Part shown: positions 1 to 5,582 of the stretch, piece after piece
How the letters are laid out: each line of letters starts with the position of its first letter
How positions within the stretch are numbered: the stretch's first letter is position 1
Origin: Anaerolineales bacterium UBA6131
GTDB lineage: Bacteria; Chloroflexota; Anaerolineae; UBA2200
Length of the DNA: 8,104 nucleotides
Direction of reading: 5' to 3'
Assembly (NCBI GenBank): GCA_002435875.1
Contig: DIVN01000202.1
Coordinates: forward strand, 1 to 8,104
Position numbers and translations under genes: made by a program
Notes under the pieces: model-generated
What the model was told of the DNA's origin: nothing
Databases searched by the model: none
What the model saw: only the letters and a program-made list of their open reading frames with translations

Positions 1-1763
1 TGGCCGCGTACTATCTGTTGACCCAAACGCCGGCAGGAGTGGATGCGCTGGGCGCGGACAACCTGCTGATCTTTTCTGCGGGCGTGCTGACAGGTGCGCC
101 CATATCAGGTGCAGGTCGGCACACGGTGGCCGCCAAGTCGCCGCTGACAGGCGGCTTTGGCAAGTCCGAGGCTGGCGGCGACTGGGGTACGGAGGTCAAG
201 CAGGCGGGTTGGGACGCTATCATTGTACGGGGCCATGCGGAGGCTCCCTGCTACCTGTGGATCGAGGACGAGAAGGCGGAAATCCGCGATGCCACGCACC
301 TGTGGGGCCAGGAGGTGTACGAGACCGAGCAGGCCATCAAGCAGGAAGTTGGCGACAAGCGGGTGAAGATAGCATGCATCGGGCCTGGCGGCGAGCGGTT
401 GGTGCGCTTTGCGGCCATCATCAACGACTGCACGAGTGCAGCGGGTCGCATGGGCATGGGCGCGGTGATGGGCTCTAAGAATCTCAAGGCAGTTGCCGTA
501 CGCGGGCACGGCCGCATGTCGTTGCACGACCCTGAGCGCGTGAAGGAAATGGCCCAGTGGATGGCCAAGTCAGTGCCAGAGCTGGTGGGGGCATTTCACG
601 ACTGGGGCACTGGCGCGGCAATGCCGCAGTTCAACGTCACGGGCAACTTGGGAATCCGCAACTGGCAGGACGGCTACTTGGAGGGTGCGGAGGCCACAGG
701 CGCCATCGCCCTGGGCGAGACGGTGCGCAAGGGCATGGAAGGCTGCTACGCCTGCGCGGTGCGCTGCAAAAAGATCGTGGAGATCGGACCGCCCTGGAAC
801 GTACGGCCGGAGTATGGCGGGCCAGAATACGAGACACTGGCAGGCTTTGGCCCCGATTGTGGCATCGTAGAGCTGGCACCGCTTTGCGTGGCGCACCAGA
901 TCTGCAATGCCAACAGCCTGGATACCATCTCGGCAAGCGGGACAATCGCCTTTGCCATGGAGTGCTTTGAAAACGGCCTGCTGACCCTGGAAGATACAGG
1001 TGGCATCGACCTGCGCTTTGGCAACGCGCAGGCCATGATTGATGTGCTCCAGCTCATCGTCAAGCGAGAGGGCATCGGCAAGTTGTTGGGTGAGGGCAGC
1101 CGGGCTGCCGCGGCGCAGATCGGCCGCGGCGCCGAACGGCTGGCCATGCAGAACAAGGGACTGGAGTTTGGCTTGCACTCACCGCGCCTGAAGCCAGGGC
1201 TTGGACTGGCCTATGCGCTGTCGGCCGTGGGCGGCGACCACGAGATGATCATGCACGACACCATGTTCGAAAAGGAAGGGCGGCCGATGGGCTACCTGCG
1301 TGCCTTTGGGCAGCACGATCCCCTTCCCGCGTCGGACATGAGTGTGGAGAAAGCACGCCTGCTCTACCATGCCATGATCCAGCGCATGCTGCTGGACGTG
1401 CTGCCGATGTGTCACTTTGTGCCGTGGACTCCGCCGCAGCTGGTTGAGCTGGTGCAGCATGTCTCGGGTTGGAACACGAGCTGGTACGAACTGGCCAAAG
1501 TTGGCGAACGGGCGCTGTGCCTGAGCAGGGTGTTCAACGCCCGGGAAGGAATCACCATCGAAACGGACAACCTGCCCCAGCGCATGTTCGAGGCCACGAC
1601 GAACGGCGTACACAAAGATGGTGGGCTGAACCGCGAAAAGTGGGAAGCGATGCGGCAGATGGCCTACGGTATCTTCAACTGGGACCCGGCGACCGGCTGG
1701 CCGACGTCGGGCAAACTGGGAGAGCTGGGTATGGAGTGGGCCATCACATCCTTGCCGGCTTGA
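1..1763 (+). CDS. Aldehyde:ferredoxin oxidoreductase family protein (tungsten enzyme), 5' end missing
   Basis: Open from the left edge (frame of base 3); 586 residues are visible, so roughly 40-60 N-terminal residues of a ~620-640 aa AOR are missing. Family knowledge: these cytoplasmic enzymes carry a tungsten (or Mo) bis-pterin and one 4Fe-4S cluster and oxidise aldehydes to acids with ferredoxin as acceptor. Visible marks, numbered from base 3: the cluster motif C-x2-C-x3-C at C248, C251, C255 (nt 744-767), with the fourth cysteine C470 in DVLPMC (nt 1395-1412); the first pterin motif region LDTIS (D307); a conserved PEYET stretch (E275/E277); and GGDHE (H413), probably the active-site His. 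The second pterin motif is usually DxxGLC; here the Gly is Pro. The opening SPLTGGFGKSEAGGDWG stretch is typical of the N-terminal AOR domain. It is followed on the same strand by transketolase subunits, so an aldehyde from sugar cleavage is a plausible substrate (inference). AOR, GAPOR and other subtypes cannot be separated here. Confidence 0.93.
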   Translation, partial: AAYYLLTQTPAGVDALGADNLLIFSAGVLTGAPISGAGRHTVAAKSPLTGGFGKSEAGGDWGTEVKQAGWDAIIVRGHAEAPCYLWIEDEKAEIRDATHLWGQEVYETEQAIKQEVGDKRVKIACIGPGGERLVRFAAIINDCTSAAGRMGMGAVMGSKNLKAVAVRGHGRMSLHDPERVKEMAQWMAKSVPELVGAFHDWGTGAAMPQFNVTGNLGIRNWQDGYLEGAEATGAIALGETVRKGMEGCYACAVRCKKIVEIGPPWNVRPEYGGPEYETLAGFGPDCGIVELAPLCVAHQICNANSLDTISASGTIAFAMECFENGLLTLEDTGGIDLRFGNAQAMIDVLQLIVKREGIGKLLGEGSRAAAAQIGRGAERLAMQNKGLEFGLHSPRLKPGLGLAYALSAVGGDHEMIMHDTMFEKEGRPMGYLRAFGQHDPLPASDMSVEKARLLYHAMIQRMLLDVLPMCHFVPWTPPQLVELVQHVSGWNTSWYELAKVGERALCLSRVFNAREGITIETDNLPQRMFEATTNGVHKDGGLNREKWEAMRQMAYGIFNWDPATGWPTSGKLGELGMEWAITSLPA

Positions 1764-1784
1764 TGGTGCAGTCGTTTCGTAGAC

Positions 1785-1819
1785 TCGCTGGGGTCAGGCC
1801 TCGCTCCCGACCCCGGCGA
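1785..1819. repeat. Intercistronic palindrome with 11-bp stem (REP-like or mRNA hairpin)
   Basis: TCGCTGGGGTC (1785-1795) pairs with GACCCCGGCGA (1809-1819); ten of the eleven pairs are Watson-Crick and one is G-U. The loop is 13 nt and can add two more G-C pairs. There is no T-run after it on either strand, so it does not look like a simple intrinsic terminator. It lies 22 bases after the AOR stop and 38 before the transketolase start. It could reduce read-through, protect the upstream mRNA end, or be one copy of a dispersed GGGGTC...GACCCC repeat of the kind mobilised by REP-associated transposases. The role is inference. Confidence 0.6.
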
Positions 1820-1842
1820 TTGTTGCGATATTATGACTACTT

Positions 1843-1847
1843 GGAGG
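1843..1847 (+). promoter_or_regulatory. Ribosome binding site of transketolase N-terminal subunit
   Basis: GGAGG sits 10 bases before the ATG at 1858 and decides that start. It shows that translation initiates independently here, although the gene probably shares a transcript with the AOR gene. Confidence 0.75.
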
Positions 1848-1857
1848 TTGGACGGCA

Positions 1858-2694
1858 ATGCCATACTACCCTGAATCATTGATCCAGGAGTTGGAGGAGG
1901 TAGCCCGACAGCTGCGCATCGAGAGCCTGCGTATGATTTACCAGCGTCAGTCCGGGCACCCGGGCGGCTCTCTTTCGGCGGCGGAGATCGTCGCGGCCCT
2001 CTTTTTCGAGCACATGCACCTAAAGTCGGAGGAGCCAAACTGGCCGGAGCGCGATCGCTTCCTGCTGAGCAAAGGACATGCCTCGGCCCTGCTCTACTCA
2101 GCGCTGGCGCGGCGGGGCTTTATCGCGCCCGCAGAGCTGCAGCACTGGGGAGAGCTGACTTGCTCGCTGCAAGGACACCCTGACCGGCTCAAGACACCGG
2201 GTGTCGAGATGACGTCAGGCATCTTGGGGCACGGCGTGGCTATCGGTGTCGGATTGGCCCTGGCGGCGCGCATGCGCAAACAGAAGCACCGGGTTTATGT
2301 GCTGCTGGGCGACGGAGAATGCCAGGGTGGCATCGTCTGGGAAGGCGCCATGGCTGCAGCCAAATTCCGCCTGGCCAACCTGACCGCCATCGTGGACTAT
2401 AACGACGTACAATTGGACGGCCCAGTGCACGAGATCATGCCAGTGGAGCCTCTGCCCGACAAGTGGGCGGCGTTTGGCTGGTCGGTCTTGCAGCTAAACG
2501 GCCACAACGTCCGGCAGGTACTGGAGAATCTGGACATGGCGGCCGAGACCCACAACCGACCAACGGTGCTGATCGCCCATACCACCAAGGGCAAGGGCGT
2601 ATCCTACATGGAAAACGACTCGCGCTGGCATGGCATTGCCCCCAATGCCGAGCAGTTCCAGCAGGCGATGATCGAGCTGGGAGGGAAAGCGTAA
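1858..2694 (+). CDS. Transketolase, N-terminal (thiamine diphosphate-binding) subunit
   Basis: 278 aa, the usual size for the first half of a split transketolase. With its partner it should transfer a two-carbon ketol unit between sugars in the cytoplasm, using thiamine diphosphate (ThDP) and a divalent metal. Visible marks: SGHPGGS (H34), KGHAS (H74) and QGHPD (H107), the His residues that line the ThDP and substrate channel in known transketolases; LGHG at 123-126; the ThDP/metal motif GDGE at 151-154 followed by VWE and N182 in DYNDVQ; and a late WHG (H258). All expected cofactor residues are present. The ATG follows GGAGG by 10 bases. The stop is one base from the start of the next gene, so the two subunits are surely co-translated. 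Split transketolases serve the pentose phosphate pathway, but also special routes such as apulose-4-phosphate or sulfo-sugar cleavage; the context (AOR, dehydrogenase) suggests a catabolic role rather than housekeeping. Confidence 0.95.
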   Translation: MPYYPESLIQELEEVARQLRIESLRMIYQRQSGHPGGSLSAAEIVAALFFEHMHLKSEEPNWPERDRFLLSKGHASALLYSALARRGFIAPAELQHWGELTCSLQGHPDRLKTPGVEMTSGILGHGVAIGVGLALAARMRKQKHRVYVLLGDGECQGGIVWEGAMAAAKFRLANLTAIVDYNDVQLDGPVHEIMPVEPLPDKWAAFGWSVLQLNGHNVRQVLENLDMAAETHNRPTVLIAHTTKGKGVSYMENDSRWHGIAPNAEQFQQAMIELGGKA

Positions 2695-2695
2695 G

Positions 2696-3637
2696 ATGGG
2701 CGAGATGTCGCAACGCGAAGCCTATGGACGTGCGCTGGCTGACTATGGCGCAATCAACACCGAAGTAGTGGCACTCGACGCTGACACCTCTTCGTCGACC
2801 TTATCCAACCTTTTCGCACAGCGGTTTCCGGATCGTTTTGTCAACGTGGGCATCGCTGAGCCGTGCATGGTGGACGTGGCGGTCGGCCTGGCCCTGGAAG
2901 GCAAGATCCCCTTTGTCAACGCCTTTGCGGCGCTGGTGGCGCTGCGGGCCATGGAACAGATACGAACTTGCGTTTGCTACGCACGGACCAACGTCAAGAT
3001 CGCGGCCAGTTATGCCGGCGTCTCCGATTTCAAGGACGGCCCGACCCACCATGCCATCACCGACATCGCCCTGATGCGCGCGCTGCCAGAGATGACTGTG
3101 GTCGTTCCGGCCGATGCGGTCGAGTGCGCCAAGTTCGTGCCGATCATCGCCGAGTACGAGGGTCCGGTCTACTTCCGTTTGTCGCGGGCAGCGACCCTGC
3201 CGGTGCATGGGGCTGACGTGCAGTTGACGCTCGGGCGCGGCATCACCCTGTGCGAGGGCAAGGACGTCACCCTGGTGGCTACGGGCGGCATGGTAGGCCG
3301 CAGCCTGCTGGCCGCGGAGCAGCTGGCCAAGCAGGGGCTGAGCGCCCGTGTGTTGGAGATTCACACGATCAAGCCACTGGACGAAGCGCTGGTCTGCCAG
3401 GCAGCAAGAGAGACCGGGGCCATGGTCACCGCCGAGGAGCACACGGTGATCGGTGGACTGGGTGCAGCCGTCGCCGAGGCGCTGGGAGCGAATTGCCCGG
3501 CCCCGCTCGAAAGGGTGGGCATCGCCGACCGCTTCACCCGCACGGCGCTGGATCCCGAGAGCTTGATGGATGCCTGCGGACTGTCGGTTGAGGATATTGT
3601 CGCTGCCGCCAAACGTGCTGTTGGACGCAAAGGCTGA
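2696..3637 (+). CDS. Transketolase, C-terminal (pyrimidine-binding and C-terminal domain) subunit
   Basis: 313 aa, normal for the second half of a split transketolase. Residues ~1-165 form the Pyr domain and ~185-313 the transketolase C-terminal domain. The ThDP-activating Glu is E55 in VGIAE, and DGPTHH at 114-119 is intact. Several usual family features differ by hand alignment. GIAEQ is GIAEP here. The second Phe of the F-x-x-F pair that stacks on the ThDP ring is Leu (F77..L80). The His of the usual SHAG/THDS motif, which contacts the donor sugar in yeast and E. coli transketolase, is Tyr (Y106 in SYAGVS). GED before G-P-T-H is FKD. These suggest a changed donor or acceptor sugar rather than loss of function, since the cofactor residues of the partner subunit are complete (inference). 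The ATG at 2696 is preceded by GGGAGGG at 2680-2686, inside the upstream gene. 1-deoxyxylulose-5-phosphate synthase is less likely because of the split arrangement and sizes. Confidence 0.94.
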   Translation: MGEMSQREAYGRALADYGAINTEVVALDADTSSSTLSNLFAQRFPDRFVNVGIAEPCMVDVAVGLALEGKIPFVNAFAALVALRAMEQIRTCVCYARTNVKIAASYAGVSDFKDGPTHHAITDIALMRALPEMTVVVPADAVECAKFVPIIAEYEGPVYFRLSRAATLPVHGADVQLTLGRGITLCEGKDVTLVATGGMVGRSLLAAEQLAKQGLSARVLEIHTIKPLDEALVCQAARETGAMVTAEEHTVIGGLGAAVAEALGANCPAPLERVGIADRFTRTALDPESLMDACGLSVEDIVAAAKRAVGRKG

Positions 3638-3658
3638 GCCTGGCGAAGCATTGAGGAT

Positions 3659-3664
3659 AAGGAG
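3659..3664 (+). promoter_or_regulatory. Ribosome binding site of the zinc dehydrogenase gene
   Basis: AAGGAG lies 8 bases before the ATG at 3673. The gap from the upstream stop is only 35 bases and holds no promoter or hairpin that I can see, which supports one transcript with the transketolase genes. Confidence 0.7.
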
Positions 3665-3672
3665 AGGGATAT

Positions 3673-4713
3673 ATGTTGGCACTGGTCAAGACCGCACCAG
3701 GCAAGGGAAACATCGAACTGCGTGAGGTGCCCAAGCCCAAGCCAGGCCCCGGACAGGTGCTGGTAGAGATCAAATACGCGGGCATCTGCGGCTCGGACCT
3801 GCACATTCAGGAGGGCGACATCCAGTTGAACCTGCGCCCTCCCGTAGTCATGGGGCACGAGTTCTCTGGGCTCGTGGCTGAACTGGGCGAAGGCGTAACC
3901 AAGTACCAGATTGGGCAGCCCGTGGTGAGCGAGACCGCCTTCTACACCTGCGGCAGCTGCATCGCCTGCAACACCGGCAACGACAACGTGTGCGAGCACA
4001 AGGCACTGATCGGTTTCGTCTATCCCGGCGTATTCACCGAGTACGTTTTGCTGTGGGAAAAGCGCATGCACCCCATCCCGGAGAACGTTTCGCTGCTAAG
4101 CGCCGTGATGAGCGAGCCGGTGGCCTCATCCGTGCGCGGGGTGTACGAGCAAATCCACATTACGCCGGCGGATGTAGTGGTGGTGGCCGGACCCGGTGGC
4201 ATGGGGTTGATTTGCGTGCAACTGGCCAAGGCCGCGGGCGCCTACGTCCTGGTCAGTGGCGTGCCAGATGACGGCAGGCGCATGGAAATGGCCCTGACGC
4301 TTGGGGCCGACCGCACCGTCGATGTCGTGCACGAAGACCTCAAGGGCATCCTGTACGGCCTGACGAACAATGAAGGCGCTGATGTGTATATCGAGTGCTC
4401 CGGGGCTCCGGCGTCCGCGCGCACAGGGCTGGAAGTCACGCGTCGACGCGGGCAGTACCTGCAGCTCGGATTGGCGGGGGCTCCGTTCGAGATCGACTTT
4501 GCCAAGATCGCCTACAAGGAGATCGCGGTCTACGGCACACTTGGGCAGAAGTGGACCGCCTGGGAACGAACGATGAAGCTGCTGGCCTCCGGTCAGGTGG
4601 TCACCGAGCCACTGATCACCGACATCCTGCCGTTGACCGAATGGGAAAAGGCCTTTGCCAAGTTCCGGGCCAAGGATGGCATCAAGGTAGTCATGACCCC
4701 GGTCAAGGGGTGA
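3673..4713 (+). CDS. Zinc-dependent medium-chain alcohol/polyol dehydrogenase (sorbitol/threonine dehydrogenase type)
   Basis: 346 aa, the standard length of the MDR zinc dehydrogenase family; cytoplasmic, oxidising a secondary alcohol (or reducing the ketone) with NAD(P). Catalytic zinc region: C39 in GICGSDLH, H62-E63 in GHEFSG, and E148 in SEP, as in sorbitol dehydrogenases. Structural zinc: C93, C96, C99, C107 (C-x2-C-x2-C-x7-C). The Rossmann fold begins at VVVVAGPGGMG (168-178). The segment after the second beta strand reads GVPDDGRR, which does not tell NAD from NADP clearly. The closest functional groups are L-iditol/sorbitol 2-dehydrogenase and L-threonine 3-dehydrogenase; the substrate cannot be fixed from sequence. 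As the last gene of the cluster before the 4747-4780 hairpin, it could supply the ketose that the transketolase cleaves, or handle its product (inference). Confidence 0.93.
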   Translation: MLALVKTAPGKGNIELREVPKPKPGPGQVLVEIKYAGICGSDLHIQEGDIQLNLRPPVVMGHEFSGLVAELGEGVTKYQIGQPVVSETAFYTCGSCIACNTGNDNVCEHKALIGFVYPGVFTEYVLLWEKRMHPIPENVSLLSAVMSEPVASSVRGVYEQIHITPADVVVVAGPGGMGLICVQLAKAAGAYVLVSGVPDDGRRMEMALTLGADRTVDVVHEDLKGILYGLTNNEGADVYIECSGAPASARTGLEVTRRRGQYLQLGLAGAPFEIDFAKIAYKEIAVYGTLGQKWTAWERTMKLLASGQVVTEPLITDILPLTEWEKAFAKFRAKDGIKVVMTPVKG

Positions 4714-4746
4714 CGGCCGTCCCGCATAGAATCGTCCTCAGACACA

Positions 4747-4780
4747 GAGACGGATGAGAGCCAAGGCTCTCATCCGTCTT
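4747..4780. terminator. Strong hairpin, probable terminator of the + strand cluster
   Basis: GACGGATGAGAGCC (4749-4762) and its exact complement (4765-4778) are separated by only AA; A-T and G-U pairs extend the stem outward to 4747/4780. The right arm is followed by TTCAGTTGTT, a moderately T-rich tail, which suits termination of the + strand genes 34 bases after the dehydrogenase stop. On the opposite strand the tail is TCTGTGTCTG, so it may also stop transcripts arriving from the LysM genes. Confidence 0.8.
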
Positions 4781-4849
4781 CAGTTGTTCCGCCGTCGTGC
4801 GCCGCCATCACAAGGCAGCTCGGCAGACAGGCCGCCATGTCGCCGGCAC

Positions 4850-4873
4850 AGGGGCGCATTCAGATGCGCCCCT
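4850..4873. terminator. Second hairpin in the convergent spacer, probable 3' end of the LysM transcript
   Basis: GGGGCGCAT (4851-4859) pairs with ATGCGCCCC (4864-4872) around a TCAG loop; an outer A-T pair makes ten. It lies 16 bases beyond the minus-strand LysM stop, where a terminator is expected, but no T-run follows in that direction. It may therefore act with the 4747-4780 hairpin. The rest of the spacer 4781-4849 shows no gene. Confidence 0.5.
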
Positions 4874-4888
4874 ATCAGGCAAGGCTGG

Positions 4889-5347
4889 CTAGTGGAATCC
4901 GCCGTGTGGCGCGCTGGGACCCTGCATGAACTGCGGGCCATAGCTCGGGAATTGCGGCCCCCACTGAGGCTGGAACCCGCGGCTCCAGGGATTGTACCCA
5001 GTCCAGCCCCAATAGCCGGCGGTGTACTGCGTGGGCCACCAGCTATACGTCTGGGTCAGGTACTGACGCGCTACAGGCGCCACAGGTGCGGGCGGCGCTG
5101 GCGGATGGTATGGCGCGGCGCCCCCAGGGATCTGCAGGCACTGGCCAATGTAGATCAAGTTCGGATTGGCCAGGCCATTCACTGCGGCGATCGTGTAGGG
5201 GTTCACGCCATACAGCCGACCAATGGAGAAGAGCGTCTCACCCGCTCTAACGACGTGGTATCCACCGGCAGCCGAGGCCACGAGCGACGTCGCCAGCATC
5301 ATCAGGACCACCAGGCTCAAGACCAGTACGACACGCTTTCCAACCAT
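4889..5347 (-). CDS. Small exported LysM-domain protein with Trp/Tyr/Pro/Gln-rich tail
   Basis: 152 aa from the ATG at 5345-5347, chosen because a strong GGAGGAG (complement of 5354-5360) lies just upstream and the product then starts with a clean signal peptide: VGKR, a hydrophobic core at 6-24, and a probable cut after ASA at 24-26. Residues 30-74 are one LysM domain (YHVVRAGETLFSIGRLYGVN... to QCLQIPGG), which in known proteins binds N-acetylglucosamine chains of peptidoglycan or related glycans. A Pro/Ala linker (~75-92) leads to a ~60-residue tail rich in Trp, Tyr, Gln, Gly and Pro (TYSWWPTQYT..., WSRGFQPQWGPQF), low in complexity and with no catalytic motif that I recognise. The likely location is outside the membrane, attached to the cell envelope. 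Its LysM half matches the neighbouring gene closely, so the two arose by duplication. The role of the tail is unknown. Confidence 0.88.
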   Translation of the reverse strand: MVGKRVVLVLSLVVLMMLATSLVASAAGGYHVVRAGETLFSIGRLYGVNPYTIAAVNGLANPNLIYIGQCLQIPGGAAPYHPPAPPAPVAPVARQYLTQTYSWWPTQYTAGYWGWTGYNPWSRGFQPQWGPQFPSYGPQFMQGPSAPHGGFH

Positions 5348-5479
5348 TGCACTCCTCCTCTCAATGTTCCATGAGGTGGCGCAGGTCATGCAACCTACGC
5401 GCATCCCGCGGCACCCAGCCAACCTCCGGCGCAAGCCGCGCGCTGGCTTCTACTGTGAAGACGTAAAGCAAAGGCTTCC

Positions 5480-5575
5480 GTTGCGGTCAAGACCGCAACA
5501 TGTTGTGGCTCTCCCGCCATGCGGGCCCAGCGCTTGCGCTTCTGCCACAGCGCCTGGCTGCTCTCCCGTCATGCG
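5480..5575. repeat. Hairpin-rich spacer between the two LysM genes, with a short direct repeat
   Basis: The 235-base gap 5348-5582 separates the two minus-strand LysM genes. It holds GTTGCGGTC-AA-GACCGCAAC (5480-5499, perfect 9-bp stem), CCCGC-CAT-GCGGG (5513-5525) and AGCGC-TT-GCGCT (5529-5540). A 16-base direct repeat, GCTCTCCCGCCATGCG (5509-5524) and GCTCTCCCGTCATGCG (5560-5575), differs at one base. The stems may terminate the upstream LysM transcript, though no clear T-run follows. I see no coding sequence and no convincing promoter for the downstream LysM gene here. Confidence 0.45.
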
Positions 5576-5582
5576 CAAGAGT

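Noticed and set aside
18..1763. TTG at 18 as the true start of the AOR gene
   Set aside because: The frame is open to the left edge and the residues before it (AAYYL) continue a normal AOR N-terminal region; about 50 expected residues are missing, so the real start is outside the window.
1829..1834. TATTAT as a -10 promoter box for the transketolase genes
   Set aside because: No -35 box lies at the right distance (CCCGAC), and the start would fall too close to the GGAGG site.
2801..3682. Minus-strand open frame of 293 codons opposite the transketolase C-terminal gene
   Set aside because: It is a high-GC antisense shadow of a strongly recognised enzyme; its composition is His/Gln/Gly-rich and unlike a real protein.
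3361..4071. Minus-strand open frame of 236 codons across the transketolase and dehydrogenase junction
   Set aside because: It spans two genuine genes and their spacer in antisense, with no motif or ribosome site.
4754..5374. Plus-strand open frame of 206 codons after the dehydrogenase
   Set aside because: It begins inside the terminator hairpin and is antisense to the LysM gene; no ribosome site and no recognisable domain.
5348..5434. 29-residue N-terminal extension of the first LysM protein
   Set aside because: Starting upstream would bury the signal peptide behind a Cys/Arg-rich stretch, and the strong GGAGGAG site lies just before the internal ATG at 5347.
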